64,000 bases of DNA from an uncultured Arenicella sp. (GTDB lineage Bacteria; Pseudomonadota; Gammaproteobacteria; Arenicellales; Arenicellaceae). A program made the translations under genes and the position numbers. This document shows positions 33,977 through 45,285 of the stretch, one piece after another (within the stretch, counting starts at the first letter, position 1; each line of letters opens with the position of its first letter). The stretch covers positions 181,086-245,085 of the forward strand of contig CANMNN010000004.1 in assembly GCA_947499305.1 (NCBI GenBank), read 5' to 3'. The notes below the pieces were generated by a model. The model was not told the DNA's origin. It did not search any database and saw nothing but the letters and a program-made list of their open reading frames with translations.

Positions 33977-35524
33977 TTGACTTCAACAAGCATCGAAAAG
34001 AATAATTTGCCCGAAGAGAAGATAGCCGATGTTGGCCTTGATAAAGATTGTTATGCAGCGGTCGACCTGGGATCAAACAGTTTTCATCTAGTAATTTCGC
34101 GCTACAACCATGGCGAGTTTACGGTTATTGATCGTCAACGCGAAGTGGTACGCTTGGCGGCGGGCCTTGACGAAAATAACGCTCTATCTGACGAGGTCGC
34201 CGAACGTGCATTGATTTGCCTTGCCCAGTTTGGTCAGCTTTTAGCGAGCTTACCAGCTGAGAATATCCGCGCAGTAGGCACTAACGCATTAAGACGTTTG
34301 AGCGGGAAAAATCAGTTTCTCGAACGCGCAGAGCGGTCCCTTGGTCATAGTATAGAGATTATTGCGGGGCGTGAGGAGGCTCGGCTTATTTACCTTGGTG
34401 TTTCAAAGTGGTCGTCCAGTAAAGATGAATCTCGTTTAGTTATTGATATCGGCGGGGGTAGTACAGAGATTATTGCTGGTAAGGGCGACGTCGCACACTG
34501 TCGAGAAAGTTTGGAAGTTGGTTGCGTGGTCTTAAGTCGCGAATTTTTTGATGATGGACGGCTGTCGCAAAAACGGTTCGATAAAGCAATTTTGGCCGCA
34601 GAGTTGGCGATACAGCCTGTGGTAAAGCAGTTTCGCATGCAAGGTTGGAGTCAGGTTATTGGTTGTTCTGGAACAATGAAGTCGATGGCCTTAGCGATGG
34701 TTCAAGGCGGCTTGTCAAACGACAGTATTCGAAAAGACGGCTTGCAAGCGCTGCTTCAACAAGCGATAGACGCCGAACATTTAGACAAGCTCAGCGTGCC
34801 GGGAGTGAGCCGAGATCGCTTACCTGTATTTGCAGGAGGGCTGTCCATATTGATTGCCTTGTTTGATTTATTTGATATTCAAGAGATGTCGGTGTCAGAT
34901 ATCGCGTTACGAGAAGGCGTTTTATATGATTTAGTCGGCCGCTCGTCGGCAGAAGATATTCGAGACGTTAGCGTGGCGGCAATGCTCAGTCGTTGGGCAG
35001 TAGATGCTGCTCACGGTGACAATGTAAGAAACACCGCGATGACACTGTATACACAAGTCGCGGGCGATTGGGATATTCGCGACGATTTGTTTAAAAACAC
35101 TCTTGAATGGTCGGCACAGTTACATGAGGTCGGCTTGCAGATAAGTCATGATGGTTATCATAAGCATGGAGCCTATATGATTGAAAATGCTGACATGGCG
35201 GGTTTCGCGAAGCGAGACCAAATCTTACTCGCTGCACTTATTGTTGGGCATCGGCGTAAGTTCCCGATAGGAGTCTTTGAGTCTTTGCCATCCATTTTGG
35301 TTACTCCTGCGAAGCGAATTGCGGTTTTACTCAGGATTGCAGCGCTATTGCATCGAGGGCGAAGTTCAAGCTTATCAACTGCGGTTAATTTGGGCGCCGA
35401 TGGACAACGTATTGAACTGAAATTTGACTCAGATTGGCTGGAAAATCACCCCTTAACCAAGGCCGACCTAAAACAAGAGCAAGCGTGGTTAAAAGCGATT
35501 GGGATCAAATTAGGTTTTAAATAG
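33977..35524 (+). CDS. ppx: Ppx/GppA family phosphatase (exopolyphosphatase or pppGpp phosphatase)
   Basis: 515 residues, close to Ppx length. The actin-like ATPase fold shows AAVDLGSNSFHLVISR (about 27-42), the phosphate-binding VIDIGGGSTEIIAG (about 155-168) and GCSGTMKSMALA. The C-terminal third is an HD-like helical domain (ELHEVGLQISHDGYHKHGAYM). It removes terminal phosphate from polyphosphate or pppGpp. It converges tail to tail on ppk (22-base gap), which supports a polyphosphate role. The start is a TTG at 33977; no in-frame ATG lies near, so the exact start is uncertain. Confidence 0.88.
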   Translation: MTSTSIEKNNLPEEKIADVGLDKDCYAAVDLGSNSFHLVISRYNHGEFTVIDRQREVVRLAAGLDENNALSDEVAERALICLAQFGQLLASLPAENIRAVGTNALRRLSGKNQFLERAERSLGHSIEIIAGREEARLIYLGVSKWSSSKDESRLVIDIGGGSTEIIAGKGDVAHCRESLEVGCVVLSREFFDDGRLSQKRFDKAILAAELAIQPVVKQFRMQGWSQVIGCSGTMKSMALAMVQGGLSNDSIRKDGLQALLQQAIDAEHLDKLSVPGVSRDRLPVFAGGLSILIALFDLFDIQEMSVSDIALREGVLYDLVGRSSAEDIRDVSVAAMLSRWAVDAAHGDNVRNTAMTLYTQVAGDWDIRDDLFKNTLEWSAQLHEVGLQISHDGYHKHGAYMIENADMAGFAKRDQILLAALIVGHRRKFPIGVFESLPSILVTPAKRIAVLLRIAALLHRGRSSSLSTAVNLGADGQRIELKFDSDWLENHPLTKADLKQEQAWLKAIGIKLGFK

Positions 35525-35546
35525 TCTTGATGACACAGCTAGGCTA

Positions 35547-37622
35547 CTAGTACTCGTCTGAGTGTTTCTCCAATAGGCTCTGTTGGGCGTTCAAAGGTGG
35601 GCTCTCGACACTAGGTACTGCTTGAATGTAGCTGCCGTTAGCTTGCATTAACCAAGCGTTACTGGTATCGCTCAAATAGATCTCTAAGTTTTGAATGATA
35701 TCGGCCTTGATCGCCAAGTCGAGAATAGGGGTGCATTGCTCAATTCTGTTGCGTAAGTTGCGCGGCATTAAGTCTGCGCTTGATAAAAATAACTCACTTT
35801 CTTGCTCACCGTTTTCAAAATAGAAAACTCGAGCGTGTTCTAAGAAGCGTCCCACTACCGAGCGAACACTAATGTTCTCAGAGAGGCCTTCAACGCCCGG
35901 GCGTAAGCAGCAAATACCACGAACGATTAGCTCAATTCGCACACCCGCTTGAGATGCGTCGTACAAAATATTTATGATTGCTGGGCTCGATAGGCCATTA
36001 ACTTTGGCTAGAATTTTTGCAGGGATACCCGCTTTGGCGTTTTCAATCTCGCGTTTAACTTTGTCCACAAACATATCGCTAATGCCGTAGGGTGATTGAA
36101 ACAAGTGATTCAGCTCAGGGTTTGGTCCTTGAGTTGTTAGCTGCATAAATATTTCGTGCACGTCTTGAGTGATTTCGCGGTTATTGGTCAGCAAGCCATA
36201 ATCCGTGTAGACGCGCGTATTTGCTTGGTGATAATTTCCTGTGCCAAGATGAACGTATCGGCGAAGTCGTTTAGCCTCTCGCCTTACAATCATCAACATT
36301 TTTGCGTGGGTCTTCTTTCCTACCATGCCATAAACAACATGTGCGCCCGCACTTTGAAGAGTTTGCGCGGTGGATAGGTTGTTTTCTTCATCAAAGCGAG
36401 CCATCAGCTCGACCACAACGGTTACTTCCTTACCCGCGCGCGCGGCGTTGGCAAGGTGCTCAACCATTACTGAGTCAGAGCCAGTGCGGTAAAGGGTTTG
36501 TTTAATCACTAAAACATCAGGGTCACTCGCGGCTTGTCTTAAAAAATCGACGACTGGCGCGAACGATTGAAATGGGTGGTGCAGTAAGATGTCGCCACTG
36601 CTAATCTCTTCGAATAAGTTGCTTTGGTGGCCAAGGTTATCAGGGGTAGATGGAGTGAATACAGGGTATTTAATTTGTGGGCGGTTGACCATGTCGGGCA
36701 AGTTGATCAAACGATTCAGATTAACCGGTCCGTTTACTGGGTAGATATATTGTTCATGAATTTGGAAACGATCTTGAAGAAACTTTAAGATACGCTTGGG
36801 GCAGTTTTCAGACACTTCTAAGCGAATTGCTTCGCCGTAAAGACGCGATGGCAGCTCGCCTTCGAGCGTGCGCGCTAAGTCCTCTACTTCTTCTAAGTCG
36901 ACATATAAGTCGCTATTGCGCGTAATTCTAAATTGGTAGCAGCCGAGCACCTTTACATTTGAAAAAAGCCGCTTGATGTTGGCATGGATAATGGATGACA
37001 AAAATACGTATTCATACTCACTGTTGCATAACTCGTCTGGCAGGCGAATGAATCGAGGTAAAGCGCGCGGCGCGGGTACAACTGCAATATTGTGTCTATC
37101 GTCCCTGTCAGGGTCATGTAGGTCAACTACAATGCTGAGCCCTTTATTTATCGTCAGTGGAAATGGGTGCGCGGGATCTAAGCGTATTGGGGTTAGAATC
37201 GGCAGTACTTCACGCTTGAAGTACGTTTTAAGCCATTTACTCTGCTCTTCGGTCCATTCGTCACGCTTCAGAAACCTAATGCCGTAGTCCGCCATTTGTG
37301 GTAGCACGCTTTCGTTCAAGGTTCGATATTGAAGTTCAACTAGAGCATGTGCTCGTGCGCTAATCTCTTCGAGAGCTAACTGTGGCGATAGGCCATCAAA
37401 GCTCTCGCCCGAGACCGCACTGTCTGCCTTGGCCTTTAAACCAGATACTCGAATTTCAAAGAACTCGTCCATGTTTGAGCTAAAAATGCACAGAAACTTC
37501 AACCTTTCAAGAAGCGGTGTTTTGGGGTTAACGGCCATGCTTAATACGCGCTCGTTAAAACTAAGTAAACTAAGTTCAACGTGTAAAAAACTAGGTTGTT
37601 CGAGAGGGCTAGGCGTGGTCAT
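35547..37622 (-). CDS. ppk: Polyphosphate kinase 1
   Basis: 691 residues, the full Ppk1 length and order: an N-terminal helical domain with RLKFLCIFSSNMDEFFEIRV, the head domain, then two phospholipase-D-like domains. His439 in KKTHAKM matches the phosphorylated His of E. coli (435) and His458 in YVHLGTGNYH matches its partner (454) with the same 19-residue spacing. It makes polyphosphate from ATP at the inner membrane. No pho box is obvious upstream, but a near-perfect 17-bp palindrome lies about 104 bases before the start. Confidence 0.96.
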   Translation of the reverse strand: MTTPSPLEQPSFLHVELSLLSFNERVLSMAVNPKTPLLERLKFLCIFSSNMDEFFEIRVSGLKAKADSAVSGESFDGLSPQLALEEISARAHALVELQYRTLNESVLPQMADYGIRFLKRDEWTEEQSKWLKTYFKREVLPILTPIRLDPAHPFPLTINKGLSIVVDLHDPDRDDRHNIAVVPAPRALPRFIRLPDELCNSEYEYVFLSSIIHANIKRLFSNVKVLGCYQFRITRNSDLYVDLEEVEDLARTLEGELPSRLYGEAIRLEVSENCPKRILKFLQDRFQIHEQYIYPVNGPVNLNRLINLPDMVNRPQIKYPVFTPSTPDNLGHQSNLFEEISSGDILLHHPFQSFAPVVDFLRQAASDPDVLVIKQTLYRTGSDSVMVEHLANAARAGKEVTVVVELMARFDEENNLSTAQTLQSAGAHVVYGMVGKKTHAKMLMIVRREAKRLRRYVHLGTGNYHQANTRVYTDYGLLTNNREITQDVHEIFMQLTTQGPNPELNHLFQSPYGISDMFVDKVKREIENAKAGIPAKILAKVNGLSSPAIINILYDASQAGVRIELIVRGICCLRPGVEGLSENISVRSVVGRFLEHARVFYFENGEQESELFLSSADLMPRNLRNRIEQCTPILDLAIKADIIQNLEIYLSDTSNAWLMQANGSYIQAVPSVESPPLNAQQSLLEKHSDEY

Positions 37623-38043
37623 CCGTATTTACTATTTTCTGTGAGTTGTGTGTATTGGCAATCGTCAAAATGTCCCAACGAGTTTGGCATTTCAATGTGA
37701 CAAATGTGCGATCTAGGGTGCAATTATGCAACACTGTTGTATGTGTCGCTTTAATGGCGTTCGCTGAATCTCGATTATCTAGTAATTCTAAGCTTCTTGG
37801 CCGAAATATTAACGCTTAATAAGACAAATACCGTATTATATGCGATCGGCCGTGTAAATATTTTTGCGCAGCCGAATTTTGCAAAATTAGAGATCAAGAG
37901 TTCAAAAAACTAGGGCTGTCAGCGAAGTCGTTGAGACTTTCGCGTACAAAGACCTTGTCGCTCGTCAGTTATAGACGATGCCATGGTTTTTGAATCATGC
38001 TGATGGCTATAATTGAAATGCGCAGGAGCGCAAATAAAGAAGT
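37623..38043. other. 421-base intergenic region between ppk and the DAHP synthase gene
   Basis: Divergent promoter region. It contains the near-palindrome ATGCAACA-C-TGTTGTAT (37726-37742, 7 of 8 pairs), a stem-loop GCGAAGTC/GACTTTCGC at 37922-37943 with one bulge, and a TATAAT at 38008-38013 about 30 bases before the DAHP synthase ATG. I found no recognisable riboswitch or leader peptide rich in aromatic codons. Confidence 0.45.
38008..38013 (+). promoter_or_regulatory. Probable -10 element of the aro cluster
   Basis: A perfect TATAAT 31 bases before the DAHP synthase start codon. The -35 region is poor (T-rich, no TTGACA at the expected spacing), so an activator may be needed. Confidence 0.4.
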
Positions 38044-39099
38044 ATGAAACAAACCGATGACCTGCGGATAGCCGCGACCAAAGAGCTAATTTCACCTGTT
38101 CAAATACACGAGCAATTCCCGTTAACAGAAGCGGCAGCTGCTACTACTGCGAGAGCACGTGATGAAATTCAAGCTGTGATGGCGGGCTCTGATGATCGCC
38201 TGGTTGTTGTGGTTGGGCCGTGTTCAATTCATGACCCCAAATCAGCGCTCGAGTATGCTGAGCGTCTGTCGTCGCTAAAGCAAGAATTGAATCAAGATTT
38301 AGTCATTGTAATGAGAGTCTATTTCGAAAAGCCCCGAACAACCGTAGGTTGGAAGGGGTTGATTAACGATCCTGACTTGGACAACACTTTCAGCGTCAAT
38401 AAAGGTATTGGTATTGCTCGTGACTTATTGATGTCAATCAACAATATGGGCGTTCCTGCAGGTTGCGAGTATCTCGATTTGATTACTCCACAATACACCG
38501 GCGATATTGTTTCTTGGGGGGCCATCGGTGCACGGACCACTGAAAGCCAGTGCCATCGGGAGTTGGCCTCGGGTTTATCGTGTCCTGTTGGGTTTAAGAA
38601 TGGTACAAACGGTAATTTGAAGATTGCGGTCGATGCGATTGGGGCTGCGAGCAATCCTCACCATTTCTTGTCTGTCACAAAAGAGGGCCGAACTGCGATT
38701 GTTAATAGTACCGGCAATGAGTTCACACACATCATTTTGCGCGGTGGAAATAACGAGCCAAACTATTCAGCTACTCACGTTGAAGAGTCTGCCGCAATGC
38801 TCGAAAAAGCAAAATTGCGTTCGAATATTATGATTGACTTTAGCCACGCAAATAGCTTTAAAGACCCAGCTCGTCAACGTGAGGTTTGCCAAGACGTTTG
38901 CGAACAAATAGGCGGTGGCGAATCAAGAATATTTGGCGTAATGATCGAATCCCATTTGGTTGAAGGTGCTCAGAAAGTTGTAGATGTTGACTCACTAACA
39001 TATGGCCAAAGTATTACCGATGGCTGTATTGGCTGGGTAGAAACCGAAGAACTTTGCCGAAACCTCGCAAATGCGGTACGATCAAGACGAACAGCATAG
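38044..39099 (+). CDS. aroG: 3-deoxy-7-phosphoheptulonate (DAHP) synthase, class I alpha
   Basis: 351 residues, the length of the AroF/G/H family. Signatures: VVVGPCSIHDPKSALEYAERL (about 55-75), MRVYFEKPRTTVGWKGLINDP (PEP and E4P binding, about 96-116), GARTTESQ and IMIDFSHANSFK. It joins PEP and erythrose 4-phosphate as the first step of the shikimate pathway. Which aromatic amino acid inhibits it cannot be said. It opens a plus-strand cluster with aroE, aroB and aroQ, so steps 1 to 4 are encoded together. An AGGAG at 38024 is a little far, and AAGAAG nearer the ATG may serve as ribosome binding site. Confidence 0.92.
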   Translation: MKQTDDLRIAATKELISPVQIHEQFPLTEAAAATTARARDEIQAVMAGSDDRLVVVVGPCSIHDPKSALEYAERLSSLKQELNQDLVIVMRVYFEKPRTTVGWKGLINDPDLDNTFSVNKGIGIARDLLMSINNMGVPAGCEYLDLITPQYTGDIVSWGAIGARTTESQCHRELASGLSCPVGFKNGTNGNLKIAVDAIGAASNPHHFLSVTKEGRTAIVNSTGNEFTHIILRGGNNEPNYSATHVEESAAMLEKAKLRSNIMIDFSHANSFKDPARQREVCQDVCEQIGGGESRIFGVMIESHLVEGAQKVVDVDSLTYGQSITDGCIGWVETEELCRNLANAVRSRRTA

Positions 39100-39236
39100 G
39101 AAGTACGCGCATTGCTGCTGAGTAGTAGCCTTTCAAAATCAATTTGTTAGGCGCTTTTAATTGTAAGAGTAAGTTCTTTTATTTGGAGTCGACGTGTTAG
39201 CGGGTAACTCGAAATGTGTGGGGCTTTATTCTGGAT

Positions 39237-40100
39237 ATGACAGGGTATGATTTGAAAAGATTTGCGTTATTGGGGGAACCGTTGGGCCATAGTATGAGCC
39301 CGGCGCTGCACAAGGCGATATATCGTCAGTTAGAGATTGACGACGCATCTTATCGAACTGTCGAGCTCCCACAGGAGCGTCTAAAAAGTTTTTTCACTGG
39401 CTTTCGAGTTGGCGGTTTTGATGGTGTTAATGTCACTATCCCCCACAAGGCGAGCGTGATTGATCTGCTCGATGAAGTCGATAGCAAAGCTCGTCTTCTT
39501 AATGCTGTAAATTGCGTTAATCGGACTGGTAACCAGCTCACCGGCTACAACACAGATCTTCTCGGGTTCGGCTATTCGCTGCGCCAAAACAATGTCGAAA
39601 TCGAAGGTAATCAATTTGCCATTATCGGCGCAGGCGGGAGTGCTCAGGCCGTTGGTGCTGTGTTGGCTGACGGCGAAGCTAAGAAGGTATCGATAGTTAA
39701 TCGCACTCCAGAACGTGCTGAAGAGCTAAAAGCCACAATTTTGAGTGTTAACGAAGCGATTGATGTTGAGTTGATTTCTGCTGAAGATCTCGCCCAGAAT
39801 GCGAAAAATCTTGATTGCGTAGTTAATACCACTTCAGTTGGAATGAGCCCAAATGTAACCGATTCTCCACTGCCATCAGGCTTTTTCACTGAGAATACCT
39901 TGGCATTTGACCTAGTCTACAATCCTTTAGAAACTCAATTCCTAAAGGATGCCAAAGCTCAAGGGGCTTCTGTCGTAAACGGCGTGCAAATGTTGGTCGC
40001 TCAAGCTGTTTATTCCGTCGAAATTTGGATGGGTGGAAATATAGTTGCGCATGTTGATATGAATGCACTGGTCAGAGACCTAGAGAAAACGATAAAATAG
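39237..40100 (+). CDS. aroE: Shikimate dehydrogenase
   Basis: 287 residues from the ATG at 39237; a GTG at 39216 would add seven. Motifs: LGEPLGHSMSPALHKA (shikimate binding Ser pair), FDGVNVTIPHK with the catalytic Lys, NTDLLGFGYSL with the catalytic Asp, the NADP-binding GAGGSAQAV and NRTPERAEEL, where Asn-Arg-Thr favours NADP(H). It reduces 3-dehydroshikimate to shikimate, step 4. It stands between the DAHP synthase gene and aroB (80 bases downstream). Confidence 0.94.
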   Translation: MTGYDLKRFALLGEPLGHSMSPALHKAIYRQLEIDDASYRTVELPQERLKSFFTGFRVGGFDGVNVTIPHKASVIDLLDEVDSKARLLNAVNCVNRTGNQLTGYNTDLLGFGYSLRQNNVEIEGNQFAIIGAGGSAQAVGAVLADGEAKKVSIVNRTPERAEELKATILSVNEAIDVELISAEDLAQNAKNLDCVVNTTSVGMSPNVTDSPLPSGFFTENTLAFDLVYNPLETQFLKDAKAQGASVVNGVQMLVAQAVYSVEIWMGGNIVAHVDMNALVRDLEKTIK

Positions 40101-40180
40101 CACCACATATTCGTTTTGTAGTGCCACAACAGCTTGGTGCTGCTTTTTACTAGCGTAAACGCGCTGCTCAATTTCATTAA

Positions 40181-41275
40181 ATGAACTCCTCAATTACTCA
40201 AGTTGTTCCGCTAGAGCTAGCTGAACACTCTTACGATATAAGTGTGGGCTATGGCCTGCGTGACAATCTTGCTGACATTCTCTCTAACTGGAATCAAGGC
40301 CAGCAGTGGATCGTCTTAACTCAGCAAGCGATCTTGGATTTATACGAACCGGTGATAAACCAGCTCAAGCAAGCTGGGTATAAGATTGGAACCATTGTTG
40401 TTCCCGCAGATGAGTCTGCGAAAAATATTCGACACGCTGAAGAAGTGTGGACTCAGATGGTCGAAATGGGATGTGATCGATCATCAATACTTTTAGCGCT
40501 CGGGGGCGGTGTTGTAGGCGATCTCGGCGGCTTTGTTGCAGCAACCTATATGCGCGGCATTCCATTCATTCAAATACCGACCACTTTGTTGGCAATGATT
40601 GATTCGGCGATTGGTGGTAAAACTGCCGTCAATCTCGCGGCGGGTAAAAATTTGGTCGGGGCAATTTATCAACCTAAAGCAGTGCTGGTTGATCCTGGCT
40701 TTTTGCAAACTCTACCTCGCCGAAACGTGATTTCTTCATTGGCTGAGGCGATTAAGTACGGCTTTATTCGTGATTCATCAATATTTGACACTATGGAAGC
40801 TCGTTATGATGATTTAGTTAGTCTGAAAGACGAAGCACTACTGAGCGAAATTATAGCCAAAAGTTGTAAAATCAAGGCTCAAATTGTCTCTAACGACCAG
40901 TTCGAAAACGGTGAGAGGCGCCTTCTAAACTATGGGCACACCATTGGCCACGCGTTTGAAACCATTCAAGCCTACGGCGGGCTATATCACGGAGAAGCGG
41001 TTCTCTATGGAATGAAGTGTGCGAATTTTATCTCGCATAAGAAAGGCCTGATCAGTGATAAACAGTTCGACCGAGCCCAAACCTTATTGCATCGGTTTGA
41101 CTTGCCCGAACTCGGGCCAGTGCCAGCGGAAGATGTGCTCAAAGTTGTTTCGCATGACAAAAAGAATATCAACGGCAAGCTAAATTTTATCCTGATTAAC
41201 AATATCGGTAATGGAATTGTCTCTACTGAGGTATCTCAGGACGACATTATTGAAAGTCTTCAAGCAGTTAGTTAA
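40181..41275 (+). CDS. aroB: 3-dehydroquinate synthase
   Basis: 364 residues. Visible are the NAD-binding ALGGGVVGDLGGFVAATYMRG (about 107-127), IPTTLLAMIDSAIGGKTAVNLAAGKNLVG (about 132-160) and the zinc-ligand regions around RRLLNYGHTIGHAFE and GLYHGEAVLYGM. It converts DAHP to 3-dehydroquinate, step 2. In many gammaproteobacteria aroB follows aroK; here it follows aroE and precedes aroQ, and aroK is not in the window. Confidence 0.96.
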   Translation: MNSSITQVVPLELAEHSYDISVGYGLRDNLADILSNWNQGQQWIVLTQQAILDLYEPVINQLKQAGYKIGTIVVPADESAKNIRHAEEVWTQMVEMGCDRSSILLALGGGVVGDLGGFVAATYMRGIPFIQIPTTLLAMIDSAIGGKTAVNLAAGKNLVGAIYQPKAVLVDPGFLQTLPRRNVISSLAEAIKYGFIRDSSIFDTMEARYDDLVSLKDEALLSEIIAKSCKIKAQIVSNDQFENGERRLLNYGHTIGHAFETIQAYGGLYHGEAVLYGMKCANFISHKKGLISDKQFDRAQTLLHRFDLPELGPVPAEDVLKVVSHDKKNINGKLNFILINNIGNGIVSTEVSQDDIIESLQAVS

Positions 41276-41305
41276 GCCATTCGCCAGCGAGTACGAGAAC
41301 GTTCC

Positions 41306-42900
<1,595 letters not shown>

Positions 42901-42991
42901 TCCGCGCGTAAATTATGGTCGTTATTGAGTAAGTAGGCTCATATACCGATTTTAGACAACAAAACGATAAAAATTTAACAGGTAACATCTC

Positions 42992-43324
42992 ATGAACGAC
43001 GTATTGAGTTTCTTTATTTCAGACGCTGCAGCACAAGCCGGTGGCGCAGGCGGAGCAGGCGGCATTATGAGCTTTTTGCCGATGATCGCCTTATTCGTGA
43101 TTTTCTATTTCTTGTTGATCCGACCGCAACAAAAGCGTCAGAAAGAACACAAGAACATGGTGGCCGATTTAGCTAAGGGCGATGAAATTGTCACAATGGG
43201 CGGCGTATTAGGCAAAATTACGGCTGTCGATGATAATTTTTTAACAGTAGAGATCGCTAAAGGCACTGAAATCAAAGTTCAGCGTATGTCTGTTCAAGCG
43301 ATGATGCCAAAAGGCACTATCTAA
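42992..43324 (+). CDS. yajC: Preprotein translocase accessory subunit YajC
   Basis: 110 residues. An N-terminal Ala/Gly-rich stretch and one membrane helix (about 26-44) are followed by RPQQKRQKEHKNMVADLAKGDEIVTMGGVLG, the YajC signature. It forms a complex with SecD and SecF, encoded directly downstream. The 3' end is part of a three-copy 16-bp tandem repeat that runs past the stop codon. Confidence 0.95.
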   Translation: MNDVLSFFISDAAAQAGGAGGAGGIMSFLPMIALFVIFYFLLIRPQQKRQKEHKNMVADLAKGDEIVTMGGVLGKITAVDDNFLTVEIAKGTEIKVQRMSVQAMMPKGTI

Positions 43325-43357
43325 TAAAGGCACTGTCCAATAAAGGCGCTGGCTAAA
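43310..43357 (+). repeat. Three tandem 16-bp repeats at the yajC 3' end
   Basis: Copies AAAGGCACTATCTAAT (43310-43325), AAAGGCACTGTCCAAT (43326-43341) and AAAGGCGCTGGCTAAA (43342-43357). The first contains the last four codons and stop of yajC. They look like slipped-strand duplication of the gene end followed by drift. Confidence 0.8.
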
Positions 43358-43422
43358 TAGTTGTCGCCAATTAACTCAATTTTAGCTAATCAATGCTGTT
43401 TGTTGTTTAGTGGAACATTCTC

Positions 43423-45273
43423 ATGAATAAGAACCCTACCTGGAAGTATTTACTTCTGATATTGATTGTAGCGTTTGGTGTCATCTATGCCATGCCGAAT
43501 CTTTATCAAGCTGAGCCCGGCGTACAAATAATCGGTGCGCGAAATGCTGTTGTTGATACTAAAGTACTAGAGCGTGCTCAGCGTACGCTTGAATCGGCCG
43601 ATATTGAAGTTAAGCAAGCAACCTTAGAAGGTAGTAAGATCAAGCTGCGCTTGACAAGCGACGAAGACCAAAACTCGGCTAGAGAGTTACTACGAACTAG
43701 GTTGGGCAGTGATTACCCAGTTGCGGCGGCAGACTTACCCACAACACCTAATTGGCTTGCCAGTCTTGGTGGTGCTCCTATGTATTTAGGCCTCGATCTT
43801 CGCGGAGGCGTTCACTTTTTACTTCAAGTAGATATGGACGCGGCGGAGAAGAAAGCTAATGAGAACTATTTTGAGGGTATCCGCACTCTGTTGAGAGAAG
43901 AGGGCTTGCGTTATAACGGGATTAATCAAAGAGATAATGGTGCTATTTTTCTTCGCTTCAAAACTGAAGAGGTGAGGGATCAGGCTCGTGGAGAGATCTC
44001 TGTGGCTAACCCAGACTTAATCGCAACAACCGCCGAGGATAATGGCTCGTTCACGTTGTCGTTACAGTTATCGGAACAAGCCGTAGCTGAAATCAAAAAA
44101 GCGGCTCTAAAGAAGAACATGTTGGCTTTGCGTAATCGTATCGACCAGCTTGGTGTTTCTGAGCCCGTTATTCAACAGCAGGGCCTAGATAGAATTGTTA
44201 TTCAATTGCCCGGCGTCAAAGACCCCTCGATTGCCAAAGACATACTTGGTAAAACGGCTACTTTGGAAGTTCACTTGGTCGATGAAAAGAACACCGCATC
44301 AACAGTGTCGGGTCGAGTACCATCTGGTTCTAAGCGCTATTTCTTTCGAGATGGGCAGCCGATTTTGCTGCAAAAGCGCGTGTTATTTTCGGGCGAGAAT
44401 ATCATCGATGCTGGGGTCAGCGTTGATCAAAACGGCGGACCCGCGGTACGGCTTGTGTTGGATTCGAGAGGCGCTGCAGCCAATTCTGATGCTACGGGTG
44501 ACAATATTGGCAATCGAATGGCGATTGTTTATATTGAAACATTAGGTGAAACTAAAACTGACTCCCTTGGCAATGCTAAATTAGTAACTAAGGAAATCAA
44601 AGAGGTGATTAGTGCTGCTCGAATTAATGAGCAGCTCGGTAAAACCTTTATTATTACCGGTTTAGACCAAAAAGAAGCAAAGGATCTAGCTTTGCTACTA
44701 CGAGCTGGTTCTCTTGCCGCGCCCGTATTCATAGTTGAGGAACGCACCGTTGGCCCGAGTTTAGGAGCCGATAACATCAAAAAAGGCTTTTCCTCAGTTC
44801 TGTATGGCTTTTTAGCTGTCTTGGTTTTCATGATTATCTTCTACCGTGTTTTCGGCGCCGTCGCTAGTTTTGCACTGGTTCTAAATTTGGTAATCATTGT
44901 TGCCGTTTTGTCCCTCTTACAGGCTACATTGACGCTTCCAGGGGTAGCTGGGATGGTGCTCACGGTGGGTATGGCGGTTGACGCCAATGTGCTTATATTC
45001 GAGCGAATCCGTGAAGAAATTCAGGCTGGCGCTGCACCTCAGATGTCGATTCATCGAGGTTACGATAACGCGTTCTCTACGATTATTGACGCTAACTTGA
45101 CGACGCTGATCGCCGCATTGGTTCTGTTTAACTTTGGCACGGGTCCGATTCAAGGTTTTGCTATTACTTTGAGTATCGGCATCGCTACTTCGATGGTCAC
45201 CGCAATATTCGTATCTCGAATTCTAGTTAACCTGTTCTATGGCGGCCGACGCTTAGACTCACTGTCTATATAG
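43423..45273 (+). CDS. secD: Protein translocase subunit SecD
   Basis: 616 residues. One N-terminal membrane helix (about 8-25), the large periplasmic P1 region with LGLDLRGGVHFLLQVDMD (about 122-139), IDQLGVSEPVIQQQG, and five C-terminal helices including VAGMVLTVGMAVDANVLIFERIREE, the RND-type charged signature. It uses the proton gradient with SecF to pull exported proteins into the periplasm. It lies 98 bases after yajC and 12 bases before secF. Confidence 0.97.
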   Translation: MNKNPTWKYLLLILIVAFGVIYAMPNLYQAEPGVQIIGARNAVVDTKVLERAQRTLESADIEVKQATLEGSKIKLRLTSDEDQNSARELLRTRLGSDYPVAAADLPTTPNWLASLGGAPMYLGLDLRGGVHFLLQVDMDAAEKKANENYFEGIRTLLREEGLRYNGINQRDNGAIFLRFKTEEVRDQARGEISVANPDLIATTAEDNGSFTLSLQLSEQAVAEIKKAALKKNMLALRNRIDQLGVSEPVIQQQGLDRIVIQLPGVKDPSIAKDILGKTATLEVHLVDEKNTASTVSGRVPSGSKRYFFRDGQPILLQKRVLFSGENIIDAGVSVDQNGGPAVRLVLDSRGAAANSDATGDNIGNRMAIVYIETLGETKTDSLGNAKLVTKEIKEVISAARINEQLGKTFIITGLDQKEAKDLALLLRAGSLAAPVFIVEERTVGPSLGADNIKKGFSSVLYGFLAVLVFMIIFYRVFGAVASFALVLNLVIIVAVLSLLQATLTLPGVAGMVLTVGMAVDANVLIFERIREEIQAGAAPQMSIHRGYDNAFSTIIDANLTTLIAALVLFNFGTGPIQGFAITLSIGIATSMVTAIFVSRILVNLFYGGRRLDSLSI

Positions 45274-45285
45274 GGGGCAGAACAG

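Noticed and set aside
37681..37720. CRP site (TGTGA-N6-TCACA) upstream of ppk
   Set aside because: Only the first half site fits; the second half has two mismatches of five.
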